Notes: generated from the sequence alone by a model not told the origin. 64,000 nucleotides of DNA from Companilactobacillus suantsaicola (GCF_004745525.1 NZ_RKLY01000001.1:62001-126000); one strand, 5' to 3'; shown: positions 1 to 8,820, numbered from the stretch's first letter. Made by a program: numbers and translations.

Positions 1-112
1 TACGATATCATCATCAATGATGAAGGAAGTAGCTAAATTTGGTGGAGATATTTCCGAATTCGTGCCTCAAAGTGTTGCTCTTGAATTGATAAATAAATTG
101 CGGAAGGAATAG
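1..112 (+). CDS. coaD: Phosphopantetheine adenylyltransferase, C-terminal fragment
   Basis: The window opens inside this gene; the reading frame runs from base 2 to the stop at 110-112 and gives the last 36 residues. The visible tail contains ISSSMMKEVAKFGGD and then VPQSVALELI, the usual CoaD C-terminus after the ISSS motif. CoaD joins 4'-phosphopantetheine and ATP to dephospho-CoA, the fourth step of CoA synthesis in the cytoplasm. In many Firmicutes coaD directly precedes the YlbL/SepM protease gene, as here (4-base gap). The catalytic N-terminal part lies outside the window. The identification rests on this short tail plus gene order. Confidence 0.8.
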   Translation, partial: TISSSMMKEVAKFGGDISEFVPQSVALELINKLRKE

Positions 113-116
113 AATT

Positions 117-1163
117 TTGAGATTTAACAAAACTAGAAACAAAATCTTTGGTGCTATATTTATTTTTATTGTTGTCGTGGCATTCTTTTTTACACCAACT
201 GGTTATTATCTAGAGGTACCAGGTAGTGCTGAAGATACTTCTCAATTTGTTAAAGTGGATGGTAAGCACGATACAAAGAAAGGTAGCTTATTATTGACTA
301 CTGTAGGAATCGTTACCGGAACACCTTTTACGATGTTAAAGTCCTTAGGTAATGATTTTGAGACGGTGTATTCCCAAGAAGAATTGATGGGAAATGAAAG
401 TAATCAGGAGTACATGCAGGTTCAACAGTATTACATGAAGTCAGCAACTAACAACGCAATTCAAGCGGCTTATTCAAAGGCTAAAAAGCCGTTTACGAAG
501 AAGTACTTGGGCGTTTATATTATGGACATCACTGATAATTCTGATTTTAAGAATAAATTAGCTGTGGGTGACACGATCACTGCCATTAATGATTTCAAAT
601 TTAAAAATGCTGATCAGTTTATCAATTATGTTAAGAAATTAAATAAGCATTCGACTGTTCGAATTGATTTCACGCGTGATGGTAAAAAGAAAACTGCTAG
701 TGGTAAATTAGTCAAGTTGGCTGGAACTAAACGTCACGGTTTGGGAATCACTTTAACTGATAATACTGAGGCAAAAGGTACGCCAGCAACTAATATTAAC
801 GCTGGTGATATCGGTGGTCCTTCAGCTGGCCTGATGTTTACGCTACAAGTTTACTCACAGATCACTAATCAAAATCTAAAAGCAGGTCGAACGATTGCTG
901 GAACGGGAACTATTGCTCCTGATGGCACCGTTGGTCCAATCGGTGGAATCGAAAAGAAGGTTTACGCTGCCTCAGCAATGGGAGCAACTGTCTTCTTTGC
1001 CCCAGATGATCCGGTTACGAAATTGATTAAAAAGTATGAACCAGGTTATGTAAATAACTATAATCTAGCTAAGCGAGCTGCTAAGAAGATTCACACCAAA
1101 ATGAAGATCGTACCAGTCAAGAATCTCGACGATGCGATTAATTACTTAGAAAAGACAAAATAG
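117..1163 (+). CDS. SepM/YlbL-family PDZ domain, Lon-like serine protease
   Basis: A membrane-anchored extracytoplasmic protease of 348 residues. One hydrophobic segment lies at about 10-27, a PDZ domain at about 125-205, and a Lon-type Ser/Lys catalytic domain follows. The catalytic dyad is visible: Ser236 in GGPSAG and Lys281 in GGIEKK. Relatives include SepM of Streptococcus, which trims a competence peptide, and YlbL of Bacillus; the substrate here is unknown. The start is TTG at 117, placed by the AAGGAA sequence that overlaps the coaD stop; no ATG fits the conserved N-terminus better. It sits between coaD and comEA, and a terminator overlaps its stop codon. Confidence 0.88.
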   Translation: MRFNKTRNKIFGAIFIFIVVVAFFFTPTGYYLEVPGSAEDTSQFVKVDGKHDTKKGSLLLTTVGIVTGTPFTMLKSLGNDFETVYSQEELMGNESNQEYMQVQQYYMKSATNNAIQAAYSKAKKPFTKKYLGVYIMDITDNSDFKNKLAVGDTITAINDFKFKNADQFINYVKKLNKHSTVRIDFTRDGKKKTASGKLVKLAGTKRHGLGITLTDNTEAKGTPATNINAGDIGGPSAGLMFTLQVYSQITNQNLKAGRTIAGTGTIAPDGTVGPIGGIEKKVYAASAMGATVFFAPDDPVTKLIKKYEPGYVNNYNLAKRAAKKIHTKMKIVPVKNLDDAINYLEKTK

Positions 1164-1185
1164 TCCGATTCGGGCTATTTTTTTT
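1158..1185 (+). terminator. Rho-independent terminator of the SepM-like gene
   Basis: The stem AATAGTCCG / CGGGCTATT (with G-U pairs) is followed by eight T. The left arm contains the TAG stop of the preceding gene, so the coaD-protease unit ends here and comEA must have its own promoter or rely on read-through. Confidence 0.8.
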
Positions 1186-1212
1186 GCGTAATTTTATTTG
1201 AGGTGATTGAAG

Positions 1213-1806
1213 ATGGGAAAAATTTATCAATTATTCCAAAAAAATAAAGTTATCGTTTTGGGTATTTTAGTAGGATTAGTTTTTGTAGGTTATTTGGTTA
1301 TAAATAAACGGCCAACTAATAATGAACCGGTTAAAACCCAAGTTTTAGCTGATAAGAAATCAGCTTCAAAGGAAGAAATAAAATCGGCTGAAAAAACTAT
1401 TGTTGTAGACGTTCAAGGAGCGGTTAACAAGCCCGGAGTTTATCACTTAAAAGAGCGAACGATTGTTTTAGATGCTTTGCAAATGGCAGGAGGAACAAAG
1501 AATGACGCTGATTTAAAGCAAATTAACCAAGCTAAACGTTTAAAAGATCAGATGCAGATCTATGTACCTAATAAAACCGAAAAACGGTCAACTGGTTCTG
1601 GATCGGCTGAAAAAGAAGCGGTTAATATTAATACCGCCACGGTTGATGACTTTAAAAAAGTCACTGGAGTAGGTCCTAAAAAAGCCGAAAAGATTATTGC
1701 ATTTCGTGAACAGCACGGTGATTTCAAGGATTTAAATGATTTGAAGAAAGTTTCCGGTTTTGGGGAGAAGACGATTGAAAAACTAAAAGATCAATTGACG
1801 GTTTAA
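1213..1806 (+). CDS. comEA: ComEA family DNA-binding competence protein
   Basis: Cell-surface DNA receptor of the natural transformation machinery; it binds double-stranded DNA and hands it to the ComEC channel. The 197-residue protein has a single N-terminal membrane anchor (about 12-30). A SLBB-type domain with VDVQGAVNKPGVY follows, then a low-complexity linker. Last is a C-terminal helix-hairpin-helix pair beginning VNINTATVDDFKKVTGVGPKKA. The start is ATG 1213 because GAGGTG lies 7 bases upstream; an in-frame TTG at 1207 is too close to that site. comEC follows after one base. The dCMP deaminase gene comEB, found between the two in Bacillus subtilis, is absent. Confidence 0.92.
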   Translation: MGKIYQLFQKNKVIVLGILVGLVFVGYLVINKRPTNNEPVKTQVLADKKSASKEEIKSAEKTIVVDVQGAVNKPGVYHLKERTIVLDALQMAGGTKNDADLKQINQAKRLKDQMQIYVPNKTEKRSTGSGSAEKEAVNINTATVDDFKKVTGVGPKKAEKIIAFREQHGDFKDLNDLKKVSGFGEKTIEKLKDQLTV

Positions 1807-1807
1807 T

Positions 1808-4042
1808 ATGAAAGGCAAATTAGTTTTTTTAACGCTATTTATTGCAACTCTGTTAGGATTCTTGACTGGTTCGAAAGTGATGTTAATTTTCTTGATTGTT
1901 TTAATAGTTAGAATACTTCTATTGAAAAATTGGTCGCTAGTTATTTGGTTATTGCTTTTGACATTTGTTTTTTCACTTCGATTGCAAATGTTTCAAAGGC
2001 CAGCTAAGCCAACAGAAGTTACACAAGCAGTCATTTTTTCAGATCAGTTTTCGGTTAATGGTGACAGCCTCAGCGGACAAATGCGTTTAAAGAAACAAGT
2101 AGTTCGCTTTAATTACCGATTAAAGAATCAAACTGAACAAAAAAGTTGGCAGAGTATGTCGGGAATGTACGCGGCAAAACTTAAAATTGAAGAGATAAAA
2201 GAATTCGATGGTCCAAGAAATCCAGCTGAATTTAATTTTAGTAAGTATTTAGCCAATAAGGGGATCTTTTACCAAGTTCGAGTCAGTGAATTTCAAGCAA
2301 TTGAAAAAGTCGAAGCTACTACGTTAATTGATAAAATAAATGTTTTACGAACACAAATTATTCAAAAATTAACACGGCTGCCAAAGTGGCTGCGGATTCA
2401 TGCTCAAAGTTTGATTGTTGGTTATACGCAGTCGTCCGACAAAGATTTTCTAAAAATCCTTAGTTCATTGGGAATAATTCATCTTTTTAGTTTATCGGGA
2501 CTGCACGTGCTGATTATTTTGACGATTGTAACTAAATTGACCTCGTTATTGAAGATTCCCCGTGAGTGGGTGGAGACAGCAATGTTAATGATCTTGCCAT
2601 GCTACGGGATGTTGGTTGGTTCGAAAAGTGGGATTTGGCGGGCAATCGTCTTAGTAATGGTTGGAATAATTGTGAGAAAATCAAAAATAGCTATCAGTCG
2701 GTTAGACCTTTTCAGTATTACGATGCTGATTTGCCTGTTTATTTATCCTTTTGCCATCATTGAAATGGGTGGTCAGTTGAGTTTTTTACTAGCTTTTGCA
2801 ATTCTTTACTTATACAAAGAAAGTAATTTTTTTGAAGCGACTTTAAAAATGAATTTAGTCAGTTTACCGATTATTTGTTATTACACTTTCCAAGTAAACT
2901 GGTTAACGCTGTTAGTTAATTTGATCTTTATTCCAATTTTTTCTTATGTGATCTTACCAATTACCTTATTGTCAGCCTTCACAACCCGCTGGTCATTTTG
3001 GCAATTCATTAATGAAATTTTTGAAAAAATGTATTCTTTATTGGATTATTTTGCTAGCAATCCGAATTTCATGCTTATTACAGGTCAAATATCTAGTTGG
3101 TTTGTCATTATTTTGCTGACCATTAGTTTATTCTTGGTGGAGAGTAAAACAATCTTTAACAAGTATTTATGTCAGTACGTCATATTACTGTTAGTCTGTG
3201 TGGGCTTAAATAAGTTTCCGGTATTTGGTTCCGTGAATCTGATTGATGTCGGTCAGGGAGACAGTATTTTGATAATGACGCCTTTTTTAAGAAAGACTTA
3301 TTTGATCGATACGGGCGGTAAGCTGCAGTTCAATTCAAAGCTTTGGGCCCAGCACGAGTCACTCAATCAGGTTGAGACCAGCACCATTCCATATTTGAGG
3401 TCTAAAGGAATTAGTCGAATTGATCGGTTGTTTTTATCGCATAAAGATCAAGATCATATTGGTAATTTGGAAACCTTGTTAGCTAAATTTCCGGTCAGTG
3501 AGGTTAATTTTGGCATTGGTCTCGAACAAAACAAGCGGATTCAAAACTTGATTAAAAAATATCCGCAGATTAAATTTGTTGCCAGAAAGCAAGGAGAGGT
3601 AATAAAAGATGCGATAGATTTTCAAGTCTTGTGGCCTAAGCAGAAGGGTTTAGGTGAGAATAAAGATTCTTTGACGCTTTTGACTAAAATTAAAGATAAG
3701 AATTGGCTGTTTACTGGTGATTTAGATGTGGCTTCTGAAAAAAAGATTTTGAAAGATTATCAGTTTAAAGTGGATTATTTAAAGTTAGGCCATCATGGAT
3801 CAAAAACTTCAACTAGCGATGAATTATTGGCAGCTACAAAACCAAAATTAGGTTTTATTTCCGCAGGAGTCAATAATCGTTATGGGCATCCCAACAAAGA
3901 AACTTTAGAACGTTTAGAAAAGCATCAGGTCAAATATTTAAATACGGTTGAATATGGTATGATATTTTGGTATTATAATTTCTTCGATGACAAAGAAGAA
4001 ATAACAACTTTTTTAAAGGGTGACTTGTTTGAGGATAATTGA
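1808..4042 (+). CDS. comEC: ComEC/Rec2 family DNA internalization channel
   Basis: Polytopic membrane protein that moves single-stranded DNA across the membrane during transformation. At 744 residues it has the full family length. It has N-terminal membrane helices with a short extracytoplasmic DUF4131 domain, then the Competence domain with many helices (about 190-470). A C-terminal metallo-beta-lactamase-like domain carries LIDVGQGDSI (about 478), SHKDQDHIG (about 543) and GHHGSKTS (about 660). The intact length and motifs suggest that the uptake channel is functional. It follows comEA with a one-base gap, and its 3' end overlaps holA. Confidence 0.93.
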   Translation: MKGKLVFLTLFIATLLGFLTGSKVMLIFLIVLIVRILLLKNWSLVIWLLLLTFVFSLRLQMFQRPAKPTEVTQAVIFSDQFSVNGDSLSGQMRLKKQVVRFNYRLKNQTEQKSWQSMSGMYAAKLKIEEIKEFDGPRNPAEFNFSKYLANKGIFYQVRVSEFQAIEKVEATTLIDKINVLRTQIIQKLTRLPKWLRIHAQSLIVGYTQSSDKDFLKILSSLGIIHLFSLSGLHVLIILTIVTKLTSLLKIPREWVETAMLMILPCYGMLVGSKSGIWRAIVLVMVGIIVRKSKIAISRLDLFSITMLICLFIYPFAIIEMGGQLSFLLAFAILYLYKESNFFEATLKMNLVSLPIICYYTFQVNWLTLLVNLIFIPIFSYVILPITLLSAFTTRWSFWQFINEIFEKMYSLLDYFASNPNFMLITGQISSWFVIILLTISLFLVESKTIFNKYLCQYVILLLVCVGLNKFPVFGSVNLIDVGQGDSILIMTPFLRKTYLIDTGGKLQFNSKLWAQHESLNQVETSTIPYLRSKGISRIDRLFLSHKDQDHIGNLETLLAKFPVSEVNFGIGLEQNKRIQNLIKKYPQIKFVARKQGEVIKDAIDFQVLWPKQKGLGENKDSLTLLTKIKDKNWLFTGDLDVASEKKILKDYQFKVDYLKLGHHGSKTSTSDELLAATKPKLGFISAGVNNRYGHPNKETLERLEKHQVKYLNTVEYGMIFWYYNFFDDKEEITTFLKGDLFEDN

Positions 4043-5042
4043 ATTAAAGAAAAATTTAAAACAGGGTAATTTGGATAATGTATACTTGGTGACTGGTCAG
4101 GAACAAGTATTTATTGAAGATATTCAAAAATCCTTTAAAGAAATTATGACACCAGAAGAAAGAGATATGAATTTTTCCAATTTTGATTTGGAAGAGGTTT
4201 CGTTAGCAGATGTCATTAATGAAGCTATTTCAGCACCATTTTTTGGTGAAAGAAGATTGGTTTTTGCCCAGAATCCGTATTTTTTAACTGCTGAAAGAGT
4301 TAAAAATGCTGTCGATCAAAATACTGACCTTTTATTGAAGTATATTCAAAATCCAACTCCATCGACCATCATGGTGATTTTTGCGACTTATGAGAAATTA
4401 GATGCTCGAAAAAAGCTTGTTAAACAACTAAAAAAGTCGGCGACGCCAATTGATGCTGGACAAATGGAAGGTCCACAATTGAATCGAGCTATTAAACAGA
4501 GTTTACAAAAGGATGGTTTTCAAATTGAACCCCAGGCTTTGGATCTGTTAGTCAACAAAACTAAATCAAATTATTCACTGATTGTTAATCAACTAGAGAA
4601 ATTGAAGCTATATGCTCTGCAAACTAAGATGATCGATCAAAAAGCTGTTTCTGAATTAGTACCGCAGTCGTTGGAAGATAACGTTTTTGATTTGATGAAT
4701 CAAATTTTACAAAAGAATGTTTATCAAGCAGAAGAATTGTATCGACAGTTTTTATTGCAAAAGATTGATCCAATTTTGTTAATTGCAATTTTGACTTCTC
4801 AAGTACGATTATTGATTCAAGTCAAAGTTTTAACAGAGAAGGGTTTGACTGAAGCCACGATTTCAAAAAACTTACGATTGCATCCGTATCGAGTAAAACT
4901 GTCACACCGACAAGCAAGATCTTTAAAATTGCAACAGTTGACGCAGATGTATCAAGATTTAGTGAACCTAGATTATCAGGTTAAGTCTGGTCAAGGGGAT
5001 AAGGAACTGCTATTTGACCTCTTTATTGCCAAATTTGCATAG
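4029..5042 (+). CDS. holA: DNA polymerase III subunit delta
   Basis: Delta subunit of the clamp loader, which opens the beta sliding clamp during chromosome replication. The 337-residue protein has the family N-terminus (LDNVYLVTGQEQVFIEDI) and a C-terminal alpha-helical region ending with GDKELLFDLFI, as in other Firmicutes HolA. Two starts are possible: GTG at 4020 or TTG at 4029. I chose TTG 4029 because AAAGGG lies 8 bases upstream of it and would overlap the GTG. The gene overlaps the end of comEC by 14 bases, so the two are probably translationally coupled. Confidence 0.9.
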   Translation: MRIIELKKNLKQGNLDNVYLVTGQEQVFIEDIQKSFKEIMTPEERDMNFSNFDLEEVSLADVINEAISAPFFGERRLVFAQNPYFLTAERVKNAVDQNTDLLLKYIQNPTPSTIMVIFATYEKLDARKKLVKQLKKSATPIDAGQMEGPQLNRAIKQSLQKDGFQIEPQALDLLVNKTKSNYSLIVNQLEKLKLYALQTKMIDQKAVSELVPQSLEDNVFDLMNQILQKNVYQAEELYRQFLLQKIDPILLIAILTSQVRLLIQVKVLTEKGLTEATISKNLRLHPYRVKLSHRQARSLKLQQLTQMYQDLVNLDYQVKSGQGDKELLFDLFIAKFA

Positions 5043-5048
5043 AAAAAA

Positions 5049-5076
5049 GGAGCCCAGTTAAACTGAGCTCCTTTTT
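5049..5076. terminator. Terminator after holA, probably bidirectional
   Basis: The stem GGAGCCCAGTT / AACTGAGCTCC (one mismatched pair near the middle) has five T on the plus side and six A before it. It can therefore also stop transcription arriving from rpsT on the minus strand. Confidence 0.85.
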
Positions 5077-5083
5077 AGCAAAT

Positions 5084-5105
5084 AAAAAAGCAACCGTAAG
5101 GTTAC
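5084..5105 (-). terminator. Terminator of rpsT
   Basis: Read on the minus strand: GTAACC, a TTAC loop, GGTTGC, then six T. It starts six bases after the rpsT stop codon. Confidence 0.75.
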
Positions 5106-5110
5106 TTAAA

Positions 5111-5359
5111 TTAGTTTAATTTTGCAAGTCTTGACTTATCGCGAGCAGCTTTGTTAGCTTTGATTAGACCTTTTGCTTTAGCCATATCAATTGCACGAAC
5201 TGCTGTTCTGAACATATCGTCCTTGTTGTCAGCATTGTTAGCTGCTGAAGTTTCAAAGTTCTTGATAGCTGAACGCATTGCGCTCTTTTGTGAATTGTTG
5301 CGAAGAGTAGCTTTGTTAGCTGTCTTTACACGTTTCATAGCTGATTTAATTTGTGGCAT
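5111..5359 (-). CDS. rpsT: 30S ribosomal protein S20
   Basis: Primary 16S rRNA-binding protein of the small subunit, 82 residues, very rich in Lys, Ala and Asn. The N-terminus [17 protein letters not shown] is the S20 signature. A GTG nine bases further upstream is in frame, but it lies inside the GGAGGTG ribosome binding site, so ATG 5359 is the start. The gene is monocistronic and divergent from rpsO; a TTGCAT-N17-TATAAT promoter lies upstream on the minus strand. This is the usual position next to holA in lactobacilli. Confidence 0.96.
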   Translation of the reverse strand: MPQIKSAMKRVKTANKATLRNNSQKSAMRSAIKNFETSAANNADNKDDMFRTAVRAIDMAKAKGLIKANKAARDKSRLAKLN

Positions 5360-5406
5360 CAATTTCACCTCCGATTACCTAGTAAGCTTAAAACTCAATA
5401 CATAGA

Positions 5407-5435
5407 ATTATACATAAATAGCATTATCAATGCAA
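5407..5435 (-). promoter_or_regulatory. rpsT promoter
   Basis: On the minus strand, TTGCAT (5430-5435) and TATAAT (5407-5412) are separated by exactly 17 bases, about 50 bases upstream of the rpsT start. Confidence 0.75.
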
Positions 5436-5459
5436 TAAATTGTCGTTTTTTTTTCAGTA

Positions 5460-5488
5460 TTGCAAAAATGTCCAAAATGTAGTAAATT
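5460..5488 (+). promoter_or_regulatory. rpsO promoter
   Basis: TTGCAA (5460-5465) and TAAATT (5483-5488) with a 17-base spacer, upstream of the structured rpsO leader. Confidence 0.6.
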
Positions 5489-5500
5489 AATTAAATGTGT

Positions 5501-5545
5501 TAACCATGCTCTGTTTGACGAATCACCAACGCAGACATAGTTTGG
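5501..5545 (+). promoter_or_regulatory. rpsO leader hairpin, candidate S15 autoregulatory element
   Basis: TAACCATGCTCTG (5501-5513) can pair with CAGACATAGTTTGG (5532-5545), leaving a loop with ATCACCAACG. It sits between the promoter and the ribosome binding site of rpsO. Several Firmicutes S15 genes repress themselves through leader RNA; assigning that role here is inference from position and structure. Confidence 0.5.
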
Positions 5546-5573
5546 CTAAATATATAAGGAAAAGGTGAATGAA

Positions 5574-5843
5574 ATGGCTATTTCAAAAGAAAAGAAAAAC
5601 GAAATTATCAAGCAATATGCTCGTAAAGATGGAGACACAGGTTCTCCAGAAGTACAAATTGCTGTATTAACATATGATATTAATTCTCTAAACGATCACT
5701 TGAAAGTTAACAAGAAAGACCACCACTCATACGTTGGTCTATTGAAGAAGATTGGTCACCGTCGTAATCTTTTGGCTTACTTACGTAACAAAGATGTTCA
5801 ACGTTACCGTGAATTGATCAAGTCACTTGGTCTACGTCGTTAA
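5574..5843 (+). CDS. rpsO: 30S ribosomal protein S15
   Basis: Binds the central domain of 16S rRNA and helps assemble the platform of the small subunit. It has 89 residues, the exact usual length, with the conserved [11 protein letters not shown] and [21 protein letters not shown] blocks. The start is ATG 5574, six bases after AAAGGTG; an in-frame GTG at 5565 is part of that ribosome binding site. It is monocistronic between its own promoter and leader and a strong terminator, and is followed by rnjB. Confidence 0.97.
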   Translation: MAISKEKKNEIIKQYARKDGDTGSPEVQIAVLTYDINSLNDHLKVNKKDHHSYVGLLKKIGHRRNLLAYLRNKDVQRYRELIKSLGLRR

Positions 5844-5853
5844 TATCGACTAA

Positions 5854-5886
5854 AGAAGTTTCCAGCAATGGAGCTTCTTTTTTTTT
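5854..5886 (+). terminator. Terminator of rpsO
   Basis: The stem AGAAGTTTCCA / TGGAGCTTCT with a GCAA tetraloop is followed by eight or more T. Confidence 0.88.
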
Positions 5887-5912
5887 GCTTAATTTTTAAT
5901 AATCCGCTTTCG

Positions 5913-5923
5913 TATGGTAGAAT
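5913..5923 (+). promoter_or_regulatory. Extended -10 promoter of rnjB
   Basis: TATGGTAGAAT has a TGN element directly before TAGAAT and no good -35. The identical 11-mer occurs in front of engB (12988-12998). It leaves a leader of roughly 85 bases before rnjB with an AGTCTTAAAAGACT inverted repeat. Confidence 0.5.
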
Positions 5924-6016
5924 AGCAGACAGGTATAGCTTAAATAGTCTTAAAAGACTTCAAAATCACAATAGAATATTATGATCTATGCTATTTTAAT
6001 GAAATGAGAGATGAAA

Positions 6017-7714
6017 ATGAGCAAAAAAATTAAAATAATTTTGTTAAGTGGCGTACGTGAAAACGGAAAGAATATGTACGCGGTAGAAGTAAATGATGAG
6101 ATCTTTATCCTCGATATTGGCCTACAATATCCCGATAATGACTTGTACGGAATCGACGTTGTGGTTCCAGATATGACTTATATTAAGAAGAATATCGACA
6201 AAGTTGTTGGTATTTTCCTATCTCATGGACACGCTGATGCAATTGGAGCTTTGCCATATTTGATCAGTAACTATGATATTCCGGTCTTTGGTTCAGAGAT
6301 GACAATTGAATTAGCCAAAATCGTTTGTTCAAATGATAATCGTAGTCGAAAATTCAATGATTTTCATGTAATTGATGAAACAACAGCAATCGATTTTGAA
6401 CAAGCTTCAGTTTCTTTCTTTAAGACAACACATTCAATTCCTGGTTCTTTAGGAATTGTTATCAAAACTGATGAAGGACAAATCGTTTATACCGGCGATT
6501 TCAAGTTTGATCAGGCAGCTGTTCCAGTTTATAAAACTGACTATGGTCGAATCGCTAAAATTGGCAGTGAAAGAGTTCTTGCTTTATTGAGTGATTCAGC
6601 TAATGCCGAGTCTCCTTATGAAAATTCTAGTGAACGTGATATCTATGAATATATTTTAGATACCTTTAGTTATCACAATGGTCGCATTATCGTGGCTCAA
6701 GTTGCTTCAAATATTCAAAGAATGCAACAAATACTTGATGCTGCAGATAAGACAGGTCGCCACGTCTTTTTGTCCGGAACTGACGCTGAAAAAATCGTCA
6801 AGACGGCAATGAAATTAGGTTATTTAAAGATCAAGAATAAAGAGTTGCTCCTAAAGCCTAAAGATTTGAAGAGTTGTGACAAGAATAAATTAGTTGTCGT
6901 TGAAACTGGTAAGATGGGTGAACCAGTCAAGGTCTTACGGAAAATGGCAAATCCAGCTGCTAAGACAAAGTTCCAAATTGAAGAAGGCGATTTAGTCTTT
7001 ATTGCAACCACGCCATCACACGCTATGGATACAACGGTTGCTAAGGCTCGTGATGCCATTTATCGTACTGGGGCAGAAGTTAAAGCTCTTAGTGACGATA
7101 AGCATTCTTCAGGTCATGCGAATAAGTCTGATTTGCAATTAATGATCAACTTGTTGAATCCAGAAAATGTTATTCCAATTCAAGGTGAATATCGTCTTTT
7201 GGACGCACATGCTAGAATTGCCCACGAAACTGGTATTCCATATCAAAACATTTTTCTAACTAAGAAGGGTGACGTCCTTAATTATGAAAATGGCCAATTT
7301 TATTTAGCCAAAGGTGTTGATGCTGGAGATACGATGATCGATGGTAAAGGTGTCGGTGATATCGGTAGCATTGTCTTGCGTGACCGTGAATTATTGGCTG
7401 AAGACGGCGTTTTCATTGCGGTAGCTACAATTGATCGTAAGAAGAAAAAAGTCGTTGCTAAGCCTAAAATAACGGCTCGTGGCTTTGTTTATATGCGTGC
7501 TAGTCGTGACTTGTTAAGCGAAAGTTCTGATATCATTGTCAAAACGATCGTTGACTACATGCAAAATAGCAAAGATTTCGATTGGTCTGATTTGAAACAA
7601 GGTGTTCGTGACAAGTTGAATCACTTCTTGTATGAACAAACAAATCGTCACCCGGTAATTCTTCCTGTCATTATGGAAGTTAACCAAAACAGACATCGTA
7701 AAGCTAAAAAATAA
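6017..7714 (+). CDS. rnjB: Ribonuclease J2
   Basis: Metallo-beta-lactamase/beta-CASP RNase that takes part in mRNA decay, normally in a complex with RNase J1. It has 565 residues with the standard N-terminal MBL domain, beta-CASP insert and C-terminal domain. The metal motif reads SHGHADAIGALPY: the last His of the canonical HxHxDH is Ala. This is the known hallmark of RNase J2 as opposed to J1 and explains the weaker catalytic activity of J2 proteins. ATG 6011 is also in frame; ATG 6017 sits better behind GAGAG. The TPR gene follows after 31 bases without a terminator. Confidence 0.9.
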   Translation: MSKKIKIILLSGVRENGKNMYAVEVNDEIFILDIGLQYPDNDLYGIDVVVPDMTYIKKNIDKVVGIFLSHGHADAIGALPYLISNYDIPVFGSEMTIELAKIVCSNDNRSRKFNDFHVIDETTAIDFEQASVSFFKTTHSIPGSLGIVIKTDEGQIVYTGDFKFDQAAVPVYKTDYGRIAKIGSERVLALLSDSANAESPYENSSERDIYEYILDTFSYHNGRIIVAQVASNIQRMQQILDAADKTGRHVFLSGTDAEKIVKTAMKLGYLKIKNKELLLKPKDLKSCDKNKLVVVETGKMGEPVKVLRKMANPAAKTKFQIEEGDLVFIATTPSHAMDTTVAKARDAIYRTGAEVKALSDDKHSSGHANKSDLQLMINLLNPENVIPIQGEYRLLDAHARIAHETGIPYQNIFLTKKGDVLNYENGQFYLAKGVDAGDTMIDGKGVGDIGSIVLRDRELLAEDGVFIAVATIDRKKKKVVAKPKITARGFVYMRASRDLLSESSDIIVKTIVDYMQNSKDFDWSDLKQGVRDKLNHFLYEQTNRHPVILPVIMEVNQNRHRKAKK

Positions 7715-7745
7715 GTAACTAGTTCAAATATTGTTGAGGTATTGT

Positions 7746-8693
7746 ATGAACGATTCAGATAATCTAAAAAGAATTATTGATGAAGCAGATGAGGCTTTTG
7801 AGCAAGGCAGTTGGTCTGAAGCGGTAGATTTATATACTCAAGCATATGCAATGCAGCAGTCATTCTCAATTAATAAGGGGTTGGCTGCTTCTTTGTTGAA
7901 CCAACAAAGGCCAGGAGATGCCGAGGCAGTAATTTTAGATTATTTCAATTATTACCTCAGTGAAGTTGAAACGGCTAAGCTGGCTGTGGACATTATTTTA
8001 GAAAATAATGATTTTTTGTTGGCCAACCAAATGCTTAATTTTTATCAAGTTGAGGAATTGCCACATATCAAACCGGAATTTATTGATGAAGTGACTAAAC
8101 GGATTGAAATTGCTCAGGATCGACACGAACGTTCTTTTAAACCTGAAAAAGAGAAATTAGAAAAACGAGTTTACTCGATCGTAACTGATGCGACACCAGA
8201 TCAAATTCAATTGCTACGTAGTCTACGACAATTTACGAGGGATGATTATGTAAAAATCGCCAAGGTTTTATTAGTTAATCCGTTGCTACATCCACTTTTG
8301 AAGAGTGAAGTTTTGGAAAATTTATTGAAGCTCGGACTTGATGAAGAGCTCGATATAAATTTTTATGGTAAAAATAAAACTTGCAATCCAAGCAAGTTAA
8401 TGCCTATTATGACAACTGATGTCTATTTGAAAATGTGCGACGAATTAGAAAAATTGCTATCGGATGATGACGAAGTACAGCTAGATAATTTCAAAGGAGA
8501 ACTTTCTCTTTACGCTGCTTTTGTTTATCCGTTTGGTCATGAAATAATAAAAGAGCCGAGACTCTGGACAAATGCCATGCTTTTACGGTATGGTTTAGTG
8601 GATGAATCACAGATAAGTGATAATCAGGGGTTGGAAAACGTAAAAGAATGGTTAAAAAGGTTCGATGAACTAATAAATGCCTTTCAAGAGTGA
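7746..8693 (+). CDS. Tetratricopeptide repeat protein, function unknown
   Basis: A soluble protein of 315 residues with no signal peptide or membrane segment. The N-terminal half has helical-pair repeats of the TPR type (for example DEADEAFEQGSWSEAVDLY at about 13-31). The C-terminal half is acidic and includes ELEKLLSDDDEVQLDN. Homologous TPR genes sit at the same place (between RNase J and tuf) in other lactobacilli. No enzymatic motif is visible; a scaffold or adaptor role is only suggested by the fold. The start is ATG 7746 with TGAGGT five bases before it. Probably co-transcribed with rnjB. Confidence 0.75.
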   Translation: MNDSDNLKRIIDEADEAFEQGSWSEAVDLYTQAYAMQQSFSINKGLAASLLNQQRPGDAEAVILDYFNYYLSEVETAKLAVDIILENNDFLLANQMLNFYQVEELPHIKPEFIDEVTKRIEIAQDRHERSFKPEKEKLEKRVYSIVTDATPDQIQLLRSLRQFTRDDYVKIAKVLLVNPLLHPLLKSEVLENLLKLGLDEELDINFYGKNKTCNPSKLMPIMTTDVYLKMCDELEKLLSDDDEVQLDNFKGELSLYAAFVYPFGHEIIKEPRLWTNAMLLRYGLVDESQISDNQGLENVKEWLKRFDELINAFQE

Positions 8694-8721
8694 AATATTT
8701 GAACTTTTTTCGGTTTGAGTA

Positions 8722-8750
8722 TTTACAATTTCGTTTACTCCCCGTATAAT
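8722..8750 (+). promoter_or_regulatory. tuf promoter P1
   Basis: TTTACA (8722-8727), a 17-base spacer and a perfect TATAAT (8745-8750), in the gap between the TPR gene and tuf. Confidence 0.8.
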
Positions 8751-8792
8751 CCAAAGAGTATATTTTTAGTCGGTGATTTGCGTTGAATTGAT

Positions 8793-8820
8793 TTGCTTTC
8801 ACCTCTGAAAGTAGTATAAT
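8793..8820 (+). promoter_or_regulatory. tuf promoter P2
   Basis: TTGCTT (8793-8798), a 16-base spacer and TATAAT (8815-8820), 70 bases downstream of P1. The two tandem promoters fit the very high expression of EF-Tu. Confidence 0.75.

Noticed and set aside
2566-2763. 65-codon open frame inside comEC, plus strand
   Set aside because: It lies wholly within comEC in another frame and has no ribosome binding site of note.
6017-7714. Active-site damage in RNase J
   Set aside because: The His to Ala change in HGHADA is the normal feature of RNase J2, not decay.
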